From: Leuctra nigra
Lineage: Eukaryota; Arthropoda; Insecta; Plecoptera; Leuctridae
Length of the DNA stretch: 64,000 nucleotides
Assembly: GCA_934045905.1 (NCBI GenBank)
Contig: OW203762.1
Span: 11,189,647-11,253,646, forward strand
Reading direction: 5' to 3'
The notes under the pieces are model-generated. The model worked only from the letters and a program-made list of their open reading frames with translations, was not told the DNA's origin and did no database searches. Within the stretch, counting starts at the first letter, position 1; every line of letters starts with the position of its first letter. Positions 22,504 through 34,500 of this stretch are shown here, piece after piece. The position numbers were made by a program, and so were the translations under genes.

Positions 22504-22860
22504 TTAATCTTCATCAAAATCGATTTCATCTTCTTTTGTCCACATCTCAACCTCTTCTCTCCTATTTTCCTTTTCATCCACATCTTTTTCTCCACTGCTT
22601 TCTTTCGTCTCTACTTCCTTTCTATCCACTAACTCATTCCATTTCTCTTGTTGTCTCCACAGTTCTTGGTTCTTCTTCAGCACACTCTCCCAACTTTCCC
22701 CACGATATACATTGTCTTGTTTTATCTGTTCAAACCATCTTGTACGAGGTCTACCAACTTTTCTTTTCATATTGTCATTTCTTTCAAACTCTATTTTGGC
22801 CAATCTTGAATCCTTCATCATCTTCAATTTTCGGAACCGCCTTAATCTATCTCTTCAACA
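22504..22860 (-). mobile_element. Non-LTR retrotransposon 3' remnant
   Basis: The - frame reads GRPRTRWFEQIKQDN, then RGESWESVL and NQELWRQQEKWNELV. This is the characteristic C-terminal tail of RTE/Jockey-type reverse transcriptase ORFs. Only the tail is present. Confidence 0.65.
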
Positions 22861-23079
22861 GTTCCAATATGCGAATTAATATGTGTGTGAAAGTTGCTTA
22901 TCTATAAATACCTTGGTATTAGAGGAAGGCTATATGCGTTGAAGAATAGCAGTAATAAAATTGCTGTTTGAATTTCTAAAACAAGCATAAAATGTCCGTA
23001 ATAATATGTCAAAAACTCTAGAAGTTCTTGACTGATTTGTGTGAAAATGTCAAAAACTCCTAAAATATTGGTCACATTG

Positions 23080-23640
23080 AACATGCAAAGTTTGAAGTTG
23101 ATCGGTCAAACGGTTATATTTTTAATTTTCAACCAATCACAGGATCTCATTCAAAAACTGTACCTCTGACTACTCTTATGACATTCGTTTGTGTACAAAA
23201 TTTCAGATCGATGGTTGAGCAGTGTGCCCTGGACATTGCCTATACAAAAACACAAACAAACAAACAAACAAACAAACAAACAAACTAACTAACTAACAAA
23301 CATACAAATTAGTGCCATAATAGTCCCGTAGGGGCTGTGCATAAAGGACGTCACGCTTAAAATGCGATATTTTGACCCCCCCCCCTCCCCCTGTCGCGCT
23401 GTGTCACACTTTTCGAGACCTCTCCCCCTAAAAGGACGTCACAAATCTATCTCTACCCCCCCCCCCCCCCCCCCTCCTTAAATAGAGTATTTTTTACTGT
23501 AAAATGTATAAGAATTTATCGTTTTTAGCGAATTTTCCGGTCCCGACATATCAACTGAAATTTAAATGATTGAAAATATCTATATCAAAACGTGACGTCC
23601 TACTGCCTCCAGACTCCCCTCCCCCCATGTCACACTGTGT
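23080..23640. repeat. Low-complexity repeat block
   Basis: Contains (CAAA)n near 23255-23285, C runs near 23380 and 23456-23474, and a GGACGTCACG/CGTGACGTCC inverted pair at about 23346 and 23592 that may bound a small element. Confidence 0.4.
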
Positions 23641-23779
23641 AGCTTTCTACTATCGCTTAATATTTATATTATAACTGCAAAAAATAGACAATTTGCCAAA
23701 ATTCTAGCAATTATTACCAATTAACATGAAAATTTGTAAAAATTAAAGCAACCCTAAGTTTGCTTTTTCATCTAATTAT

Positions 23780-24002
23780 CAAGCGAGCGCCTCCACTTGA
23801 AACTTATGGCTCATAATCAAGCGAGCGCCTCCACTTGAAACTTATGGCTCATAATCAAGCGAGCGCCTCCACTTGAAACTTATGGCTCATAATCAAGCGA
23901 GCGCCTCCACTTGAAACTTATGGCTCATAATCAAGCGAGCGCCTCCACTTGAAACTTATGGCTCATAATCAAGCGAGCGCCTCCACTTGAAACTTATGGC
24001 TC
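23780..24002. repeat. 38-base minisatellite, six copies
   Basis: Six identical head-to-tail units (AAGCGAGCGCCTCCACTTGA plus AACTTATGGCTCATAATC) with starts at 23783, 23821, 23859, 23897, 23935 and 23973. The perfect identity suggests recent expansion or concerted evolution. GCGAGCG is also the start of the Helitron-like family, so it may derive from one. Confidence 0.95.
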
Positions 24003-24372
24003 GAATCTCTTTTTATTTTCTTTATGTGTTTTTCGCATTACAGTTCAAACGAGGTAACTGATCTGGCCAATTTGTTCACAAAAGATTTCTTTACTATCCA
24101 GTGCGGGTGCCTAATGATTTCCAGCAAAATTGGTATAATAATTTCATCGGAAACTTGATTTGTATAGTTTGTACAGCTTAGCAATGAAAGAAACTCAACT
24201 CTGTGTGCCAATAAAACAGGAATCGTTTGACAGATCATCACCAAATTTTGCATGGTCATTGGGACCAGCATAATTATTGTTTTTTTGACAAATCTGTTAT
24301 GAGCTTCAAGAGTAATTTACATTTTACTGACATTTTTAAGCTTCATTTGAAATATAATATTATGTCAAAATG

Positions 24373-24591
24373 TACACTCCCCCAAATAATAAACGGTACT
24401 CGAAAGAAAATGAATTGACTGATTAAGGTTTGATGGCATCATCCCACGAAGTCAGTGCTAACGTATTATCTAACTCTTTTAGGTGAGCTCTGATTTCATT
24501 GATAATAACAAGGATTGATTGTCAAGGAATCGGCCCAGCAGCCAATACGTTTTGTACCAAGTACCGTTTATTATTTGGGGGAGTGTACATA
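24373..24591. mobile_element. Inverted-repeat DNA element
   Basis: GTACACTCCCCCAAATAATA at the left and TATTATTTGGGGGAGTGTAC (with minor differences) at the right are inverted repeats. The core is the family seen at 40401-40805. Confidence 0.75.
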
Positions 24592-24599
24592 TCAAAACA

Positions 24600-24752
24600 T
24601 AAATTTTTATCACTGCCTCTTTGATGCATGAGTTTGATTATCTTTAAAGGTGTTCTCAAGGTCTGTAGATGAACAGATAAGACACACATATTAATTCGCA
24701 TGCAATACAAAGGCTCGCTTATCAACGCGTTATACTGAGCGTTTTCCCAGTG
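24600..24752 (+). mobile_element. Helitron-like 3' fragment
   Basis: CTCAAGGTCTGTAGATG through GGCTCGCTTATCAACGCGTT to GAGCGTTTTCCCAG. It matches 13450-13555 plus 14051-14096 and shows what the uninterrupted version looks like. Confidence 0.6.
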
Positions 24753-24886
24753 ATTAAAAATGCATTACATGAAAAAAATTGCAATACATTTTGTTCACAT
24801 TATTTCGTCTCAAATCGTTCCCGAAAAGTGTTTTCAACAAGCAGCAACATCGACAACGCTTGTAGCACCTTAAATATTCATAATCC

Positions 24887-25010
24887 ATGTCACATGCACT
24901 CCGGAGGCCTCGAGTTCGATTCCCTGGCCGTCCTTCCTCACTGAGGGCAATTGGCCACGACCGCCTCCTTCACGCTACATCCTTGCTCACTCCTTTCTTA
25001 GGCCACGAGA
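24887..25010 (+). mobile_element. Decayed tRNA-derived SINE
   Basis: Keeps CTCCGGAGGCCTCGAGTTCG (box B-like), GGCCGTCCTTCCTCACTGAG and GGCCACGACCGCCTCCTT in the order of the intact SINE at 42785-42965. Confidence 0.6.
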
Positions 25011-25105
25011 ATACACACATTTTGATTTGCTTTAAAACTACCGTAAATATTGTAACAAATATCAATAAACCAATAATAGTGAAACTCTTGACATAAGACG
25101 TTTAC

Positions 25106-25475
25106 TTAAGAAGGCTGAGTATTGAGTTTGACCTTGAAGAGTTTTTTAATCGATTTTATCAATATCTTTCACCAATGTAATTGTTAACAAAATTAGGCTT
25201 TGTACGAGTATTCAGAACAGTTCAATGAAAATAATTCCATAGTTTGGAATAAGTATTAGTTTTATTAGTAAAATTATGGCAATAAACATATGTTGGACAA
25301 AATAAAACTAATAACTTATTCCAAACTATGAAATTATTTTCATTAAACTGTTCTGAATACTCGTACCAAAGCTCGTACAAAGCCCTATTTTGTTAACAAT
25401 TACATTGGTAAAAGATATTGATAAAAATCGATTAGAAAACTCTTCAAGGCCACGCTCACTACTCAGCCCTCTTAA
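25106..25475. mobile_element. piggyBac-type MITE with TTAA target duplication
   Basis: A 370-base near-palindrome. Left TTAAGAAGGCTGAGTA and right TACTCAGCCCTCTTAA are inverted repeats that extend, with few mismatches, over about 150 bases to a central loop. TTAA at both ends (25106-25109, 25472-25475) is the piggyBac target duplication. Confidence 0.85.
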
Positions 25476-26595
25476 AATCTTCGTATTAGGTACCCTACTC
25501 AATGTTCAAAATTCTCATTAAGATACTAGACGAACTGATTTTAATTCATCCTTCAGATATTCCACGAAATATGATTTCTTGTAATTTGTACTCAGATTGT
25601 AGGTAAATTAGGATGTTTCGTAGAGATACTATACTACTACTTCTATTTTAGATTATTGATAACACTCATTGTGATAAACACGACATTAGAAGGCATACCC
25701 TATTGTAATCTTTCATGTTCTAATCTCAACATTATTATTATGCATATGAGTCAACGATATCTCTTCTAACAGCTGATATCTACTGGATGTATGATTTATG
25801 CACAATGTAGACTTTATACCTAGGTACTTAAATATAGTAAATTATGTCACACAATGTAAATTGCACAGTCCCACAAACTAAACCATATGGTCACGATAGG
25901 ACTTTCATATTTATAAATACAAACATAAGAATGACGTATAAACTCACTTGTTTCACAAAAGTAAATCACTAACAATTCATACAAACCATTAAAGGCATAC
26001 GACCTTGAAAATTTAAAACAATTACAATTAATAATAATGCCTTAAAATAAACACCGCAATCGTATCATCCAATTCATCTCACCCCTTCATCATCTGCAAT
26101 CTCTTTACATCCTCTATCTCCACTCAACTCATTACATTCCTCCTCAGCACAATCCAAAAGGAAAATTATCTTGAAACTTTGAATAATTTGATCAAGGTAA
26201 TAAGTCAATGGTATTTACTATTTAGTTCTGATAATAATGAAAAAAATACGTGTATTTATTTCTTTTTGACACCAATTCTAATTCTAGACTACATTGTCTT
26301 TAAATCGGTTTACTTATTAGTTTATTTATTTTTTAATCGTGCTAAAAAAATGTAAGTGTTGAAGGACGTATGCACTTTCTTGAGTATCATTCTATGTATA
26401 AAACAATAAAAATCATAATTATTACTCAAATGAGTTGTATTTACTACGTCAGATAATTTACATCTAAAAACAATAATGATTTGTATGTCCTGTAGACTCA
26501 TTTATAATAAAGAATTGATAGATCATTATGTTTTAGCTCGAATTAAATTTATTTACCATAACATAATATTTGAATTTCTCGATTTTTGGACTTAT
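25476..26595. other. AT-rich spacer
   Basis: No coding pattern, RNA gene or clear element is recognised. Confidence 0.4.
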
Positions 26596-27793
26596 GCACA
26601 CTCAAAAATAACCGCACCGAAACCGCTCCAATCGGTGCCCCAGTTTGACCGCACACATTCGGAGTAATATCAAGATTTTCAGGCGTTGCAATAATTATTT
26701 ATAAAATCCTGCACCGATTCGCGGTGCAACTATACAATAGCACCGAGCAGCGGAGTGATATTGATTGACTTGTATTTACTCCTGATCGGTGTAACTTTCT
26801 ATCAAATTACTCACTTCGGTGTACAATAACTACACCTATAGGTTCAGTAATATTATAAAATCAATCCATTTGTGGTGTATGTTGTGAAGTAGTAGCTCCA
26901 TTACGGTGTAATTAAAATATTTATGCTTCTAATGGTGCAAATATTTTTGGTAAGCACTCAAATCGGAGCACTATTTGCTGAGTAGGTACTCCAAACGGTG
27001 CACTATTTACTGGTTGGTACTGTGATATATAGGTACTCAAGCTCAAGGTACTTACTTTTTAAAAAAACGTCTTAGAATCATATGACGAAAACAATTCGAC
27101 AAAGATAAAAATTATAGTTTAAATGGGATAGGATCGTTACAGAACAAGAGATAATTAAAATAATATTTTTAATAAACCTTCAAAAATAATTTCGCTTTTA
27201 TTACTTCATGGCGATACTAATACTATACACATATATTACACAAAGTAAAGTCAAATGATACACTCATACGCACACACCAGTTTAAAAACAAACAGTTCAG
27301 TGATTCAGTTTAAAGTTCACACTTCAGTATAAAAGTTTGCTTCATTTTTCGGGAACTGCAGCTATCTCTTTACTAGTCGACACAGTAATGGCGCGCACTC
27401 GTGGAATCAACAGACATTTCGCACTGGCCGGTGCGATGAATCATCCCTATTTTACTCCGACCTGGTGCGATTATGAATGAAACGTACTCCGATGTGGAGT
27501 AATCAGCGGAGTACATCCGAATAGTGCACCAAACAATTACACCGTGTACTAGATATATGTACTTTTTGGCGGTGTCATTGGAATTCGAATAGAAAAATCA
27601 CACCAGTATTACACCGATATTACTCCGAATGTGTGCGAATCAGAGGTGCAATTTATTCTCAATTTATTACACACATTTCATTTTACACCGTCGCACCATT
27701 GAAGATTTTGTCAATTTCACACACGTTTGGAGCGAAAGTTCGACCCCTCCGGCCAATATTACACCGTTTTCACAATTATTTCTGAGTGTGTGC
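26596..27793. mobile_element. 1.2 kb element dense in CGGTGCA/GGAGTAAT motifs
   Basis: The ends GCACACTCAAAAATAA and TTATTTCTGAGTGTGTGC are imperfect inverted repeats. The interior is crowded with short motifs in both orientations: CGGTGCAC, CGGTGTAA, CACCGAA, CGGAGTA, ACTCCGA. They read like degenerate transposase-binding subrepeats. No transposase frame is visible, so it is probably non-autonomous. Superfamily not assigned. Confidence 0.6.
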
Positions 27794-28536
27794 TTCTCTC
27801 GATATTGATAAATTTTATCCTGATTGTTTTACCCTAAGTTCGAAGTCTAAGTCACTAGAAAATGAACCTTAGAGTGTATTATTAATCAGGTGACGGTGAC
27901 AGTTTTCAAATGGCTCTCAAATAACGTGAGTCACTAAAATTACTATTACATTTTATTTGTTTCATTATTATTTTATTCCATCGTATCTGATTACGAGACA
28001 TAACTTCATTAATAAGTAGATAAGATAACTGACAAGACGAATAGACCATCAAGCAAGAAGTTACAGTCAACTATGTGAATGGGCTGATATGAAAAGATGT
28101 ATACATTTCACGATCAAGATAACGATTATCAATTACGATAGAATAACGACACATTTCAAATAATAACAGCAATTTATCTCAGTTTAACCAGTTCTATAAT
28201 GAGTCTTACTGGAACATGGCCTGTCGTAATTGAGTTCTGACAGACGCAGAACATTATTATTAAAAGTTATGTATTGACGAAGGGTTAAGAAAAGGTTCAC
28301 AACTTTTGAGATTTAGGATCTGATCACTTTATTACCTATTTATTATTTTCGTAACAACTCTTCCGGGTTTCCTTTTCCTAACCTGTTCATATATGCAAAT
28401 ACATTTATATTCGGGCAGTTCTTTTGTGAAAAAATATCAGAAGCGATTAAAACAATTTCATAGGTTCCTATAGAACCATGTGGGAGAGAACTCTTACCGT
28501 TTCGATCGTAAATTAGCTGTGTTTCTTCTTTTTCAG
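27794..28536. promoter_or_regulatory. GEF-3 upstream flank
   Basis: AT-rich DNA before the GEF-3 first coding exon. TTCTTTTTCAG ending at 28536 is a splice acceptor, so at least one untranslated leader exon lies further upstream and the promoter is not located. Confidence 0.35.
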
Positions 28537-28590
28537 TGTAATTAGAGATCTTCGTCCGACTAAATAATTAGACGATTGACAACTCTATAA

Positions 28591-31500
28591 ATGGCCGACA
28601 AGCAACTGCAGGAAAACATTCATGGATCATCAAAACCTGAACCAACCGAACGATTTCCTGGAAAACTATCAGTAAACAGGCTTAATACATTCGAGTCTGG
28701 TGATGTGAATGCAAAATCAAAGATTAAAAGAAACCATCAGAAACCACCCATTGTTTCTGTAAAACCGTATACAGGAAATAATTTCACGTCCAAGTCAAAT
28801 GATATCAATAACCACCCAAAACCTTCTATTCAACCAGTTAAACCACCTGTTCAGCTAGTAAAAACACCTGTTCAGCTTGTAAAAACACCTGTTCAGCATG
28901 TAAAACCACCAACACAAATCAGAGATGCTCCGGCTAGACGTCAAGAACCAGAAGCTGTTGCCTTGCCAATTCCAGAAGACAGATACAAACCACCGGAAAG
29001 AAGCGAAACCCAGACGCCACCGGTTACGCGTGTTCAGAAGACAGTTTGCAAACCGTCACCAGCTATTCGAACAATTGTGCAGACTTCTCCAGTGTCGAAG
29101 TCACAAGATATTAATGATGCAACGAAAACACAGGGTGTGGAGGGACCTGGATCTATTCTGAGAAAGGAGTTAGCTGCTACTATTAGCCAAACGTGAGTAC
29201 ACATTAAATACAAATTATGTTGTTTAGCTATTTACCTAGTTAGGTACTGTAAGCAATGAATGATGTTCCCCATTCAACTGATGTCGGGTTGGGGTGGAGG
29301 TAGAAAACAGACCGTCCTCTAGCGCCTCATGGGATGCCGAAGCCGGCTGGCCATTCCGACATCTTCCCCTTGAAGAACTTCCTCATCGTCTTCACTCTCC
29401 TCTGATTCTTCCACCTGCAGCTCCACCAATTCATTCCATCTTTATCTGTCTTCCCACCAATCCTCTCTTTTAACTCTCCCCCAATCTTCGCTTCTCTCCG
29501 CAACATCCTCTTCCATGCTGTCCATCCACTTCGTTCTCGGACGCCCAGCCTTCTTTTTCTTCACTTGTATTCCATTTTCATATTCTCTTCTAGGAATTAT
29601 CTCCTCTCACATTCTTTTCATCTCCAGCTATCTTCCTAGTTTTCATGTGCCCAAACCGTCTCAATCTCTCTCGACTTATCTTCCAACTTAACTTCTCTAC
29701 ACACAAATCTTGTATCATCTTCTTACTCCTGATTTTATCCATCTTATTGTCACTCCCGCCACCCCTCTCAAAAACTTCATCTGCTCTGCCTGTATTGCTG
29801 CTACTTCTCTTCTGCCCATTGGGCCAGGTTACCGCCCCATATGTCAGAATTGGGATATAGTACAGTGTGTATGTCAGTAGTTTGCACCTCATTGGTATAC
29901 CCTCCTTCCATATGAGCTTCCGAACACATTGGTAAAAGCTCTCCGCCGCTGCTCCTCTCTTCTTAATCTCGCGCTACACCTTACCATCCTTTGTTACAAC
30001 ACTTCCTAAGTATTTAAACTCCTCCCGTTCCTGCAGCATTGCTCCCTGGATTTCAATCTTGAACCTCGCCTTCTTTTCTCTGTCCCACACACACAATGTT
30101 TCACTCTTTTCTCTGCTAATATTTAGGCTATACTTTTCTGTCAGACAATTCCACTTATCCACCTTCAACTGTATCGCATCTTCCGACTCGCTCCATATCA
30201 TAATGTCATCTGCATAATATATAAATGTCTTTGAATCCCTTCCTTCCTTTTCGTCATCCTCCACTTCCCGTACCATCTCATCCATAACAACACCAAACAG
30301 AGTCGGTGACAACACACTACCTTGCTTTAAGCCTTCATTTACTTGGAACCATTCTGTCCTCGCTACACTGCACTGCACACAACTCCAGCTGTTCTTATAA
30401 GTACTTTGTATCTTCTTTATACGTTTCCCACACACTTATTTCCTCTTCAAACACTTCCACACCATCTCTCTAGGTAGCCTGTCGTACCTAAGCTTTCTCA
30501 AGATCCACGAAAACCATCCTTGTAATGGCTCCCTCTTTCCATCTGCTTTCCATTATCTGCCGCAGTGCAAATACCAGGTCAATGGTATATGGTTCTATAT
30601 AAATAGATACAAATGGATTATTGAAATGTAAGGTTTGTTCTTTCCTGAAGGAAATAAAGTACTTTTTAATTGATCCTGTTGACTTGCTATCTCCTGGACA
30701 AAACAGGTCAATGGTCAATATATTAAAACATATTTTAAAACAAGAACGGTCAATGGGGCTATGACGCCCTTTGCCAAAGTTACAACCGCAAAGAATACGT
30801 GATCGCAATAAATACTGTGCATCAGTGGTAGAAGGCCCGATGTCCATATCAATGATTCCTGAGGGGAGATAAATTGTAATAAGAGTAAACTTCAATATAA
30901 TAGTATTTGTTTAATTCAGTCAAATTGCAATTAAGAGCTTGTCACAGATTGCAAAAGTGTGCAACGCAACATCGAGGAAATATGGACATCGGGCCTTTTA
31001 CCTTTGTGTCAAGAGACATCCTTCAGCATACGAGGGTTAGGGGCGCGTAGCCCCAGAGTTTGTTAGATTGCTTTTGTCATCTACACCCAATATCAAAAGA
31101 GTGGATTGTTTTTATCAAAAGAAATGATTTCAACTGATTTTCAAATACTTCCATTGATATTGGGGATATAATTTTAAACGTCCCTCGCCCCTGCTGCCCA
31201 TGTAGGGACACTGGTGGCGCTTTCCCCTAGGACAAACTGGCAATTGTCAAAAACACGAGTAATAAAATTAAAATGTGCTTGTTAAAAGATATTATCCCCA
31301 ATTTTTTTCTTCGGGGTTGATTACATTTCTGAAATCATTTCAGGTTAGAATCATCACCATTTAACCATAGAAAAACAAAGATATTTATGCAGCCGAATAA
31401 ATCATCATCATCAAAAACAGCAACAACAACAACAGCAGCAGCAGCAACAACAGCAGGAGAAACAACAACGTCAACATCAATGGCAACTGCAACAACAAAG

Positions 31501-34500
31501 AAGCTAACAATAGCAGCAGCAGGGTCATCAACAACAGAAGAAACAACAGCGTCAACATCAATGGCAATGACAACTAAAAAAGCATCAACAAAGAAGCTAA
31601 CAATAGCACCAGCAGGGACATCAACAACACCATCAGCAGCAACAAGAGCGTCAACATTAACGCCAACAGCAGCAATGTATCCATTAGCAGCACCTGATGA
31701 TGAACTTTTTCTCTATCCACCTGGTTAGTGAATTTAGGGCCAGTATTTCAATACTCGTCTCACTTTTATACTGTTGATTAGGACTGTATTATCATGGCAA
31801 CAACTAATGACATTCCTAGAATTACCACTAACTAACTGTTAAGAGCTAATTGAGACTTTAGCAGAGTATTGAAAGACCGGGCGTTAAAGACATTATTTTA
31901 ACTATTATTTTAACTGGAATGTAAACACTGAGATAATGATTCCTTAAACACAACATAACTTTTGAAATATTCATACTAAGAAACATTTTTAAATAATTAG
32001 TATTGTTCATTCTTCAGTCAATATAAGGAATATAAACATTAACTTATAAATGCAATATTTCATCAAACTCGACTCAAGCTCAAAGACTCAAAGGGTTAGA
32101 GAAAAACATGTTATATTAGTTAACGCGTAAATTAGTTACAGTATTCTTACTTCGAATAACTCAATGTTTGTCCGTAGGTATAATGTTTCTTAATTTGAAA
32201 GGATAAAAGCTATGGTGAAATGTAGGATTATTATCTCCAATGTTTACCTTCAAGTGCAGCCGGACTCTTATGATTGTATAAGAATCTGGATCAACTACAA
32301 GTTGCACAAAGATGTTTAACTAGTTATGCTATTGCTTCAAGTGCTTTTGCCGAACCTGGATAACTACCCTGATGCAGATGACTGGCTGAACGAGCAGCCC
32401 CTGTACCAAGTCATCTCTCTGGTGAGTGCAGACACTTCTTTGGTGGCGTTTCGGGACTTGCAGTCATACCGCCTCACTCCTTTGACGATGCGCCATTATA
32501 GGAGGTGAAATTGGTTGAGGATTCGTTACTAGCTATTGGGATTTTCAGCTCCCTGCGCCCTGCTGGTTTGAACGTCCCATCCCAAGGACGGTGTAACGCC
32601 CGTCGAGAGACTGATAACAGGTGGAGGGAGGTCGTTACACTAACCCCCAACCACCCCAGTCTCTCTGGCCCAGCAGCAGCAAGTGACAAGCCAGAATGAA
32701 TGGTCACCCATCCAACCGCTGACCGCGCTCAATGTTTCTTAACCACTTTAAACACCAGCCGCTGCGAGCGAGTGCAGAGTGCAGATCCTTGCTCTAATCT
32801 CCGTGCTACTCTAGAGATCTAGAGATTGAAATGCTGATTAACACATGATCGCACTTATGACATTCAGCGATACTCCCATTGAATACTAAGCTGTATGCAC
32901 CTGAGATACCTTCCCAAATCTGCCTAAAATTATCCTTAAAGTCACCCCAAAGCTTCCTAATGGGGAAGGATACCCGGCTTCTAGTACGGAGGAATCATGC
33001 CTTGTTTGGTTATCTTTTATACCATTTCCTAGTTTAGGTAGAATTGTACCGAAACAAGTATGATACTTCCTATTTTAGAATGATCCTTTATTAGAATATC
33101 ATTCAATTAACTTCTAATATTACTTTAAAATTCAGTGTTTTCAATACCAAAAAAACAACGTTTTCGTTCATAAATATAAATCTAGTGGAGCGGTCGCTCC
33201 ACCCAGCCAAGTCGTACTGTACACTCACACTCACTCAACATACCGTAAATGCCTAATAAACTGAGGAGCAGACCAAACACTTTTACTGTAAGCAACAACA
33301 TGGCATTTTCGGCCTACTGGATCTTAAAATTGGAAAATCTCACATTGTTGTAAAATGTCTTAATTTCGAGCTATGGCCCACCCCACCCCATATACCAAAT
33401 TTGGGAACAACAGGTTTTGCCATTTGCGAGCTAGAGGGCCATGAAAACAGTGAAATTATACCCCTTCTTAAAGCTATCTGATGATGATTCAGATATCAGG
33501 AAACATTGTTGACAGGGCAACAGCCTAAACGGCTAAACCGATCGATCTGAAATTTTTACCACATGTGCACTTTTGGCGTCTGATGATACCTTGCATCTTG
33601 TGATTTTTTGTGCCGCCATTTTTAAACCGGAAGTGACGTCATATATGAAAAACGGCTGGACCGATTAGAACGAAATTAGCGCCATTCGATTAAGATGGTC
33701 ATCTATATGAAGAATGTTACTTTAAAATATAATTTTCTTATATTCTAAACCGGAAGTGGCGTCATACATTTGCAATATTTAGCTTATTTCATCAAATTAT
33801 ACTTTAAATACACATATCATTATCTTACATTGTAACAAAGACAATACAAAATTATAATTTCAATACACAGTGTTCTCGGCCGCCATTCCTGAAACCGGAA
33901 GTGACGTCATACATCGAAAACGCCTGTACCGATTGCCACTGAACTAGCTCCTGTATATTCATTTTGCAATCTATTTGAAAAATCAATTGGGATAAATGAA
34001 TATACAAATTGACGGTACCGGAAATGGCGGCAGGAACCACTAAATGAAACCGGAAGTGACGTCATATATTGAAAACGGCATGAGCGATTTGACGGAAATT
34101 AGCGCTATTGAATTCAGAAGGTCATTCATGAAGTATCAACTAGATAAAACTTAATTGTTTTCTTATTACCTATACCGGAAATGACGTCATAAAAATGCTA
34201 AATGACGTCATTAATATTCTAAAGGACACTAAATTCACCACTTTATACTTTTAAATAGATATTTAGTAAACATACATTGTAAATAATTATAAATTCAAGG
34301 TTGCAGTGCTCTCGGCCGCCATTTTCTAAAACCGGAAGTGACGTCATATAACGAAAACGGCTGTACCGATTGCAACTAAATTTTGGAATTGTGTAGGACT
34401 TATAATTATGAATTCAATACGACATTAATTTCGGCCGCCATTGTTAAAACCGGAAGTGACGTCATATATCGAAAACGGATGTACCGATTGCAACCAAATT

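Noticed and set aside
23780..24002. CRISPR array
   Set aside because: The repeats are directly adjacent with no variable spacers, and the DNA is clearly eukaryotic.
31385..31573. Leucine-rich open frame on the - strand
   Set aside because: It is the complement of the ACA/GCA repeat in GEF-3 exon 2; the + strand is supported by splice phases and paralogue position.
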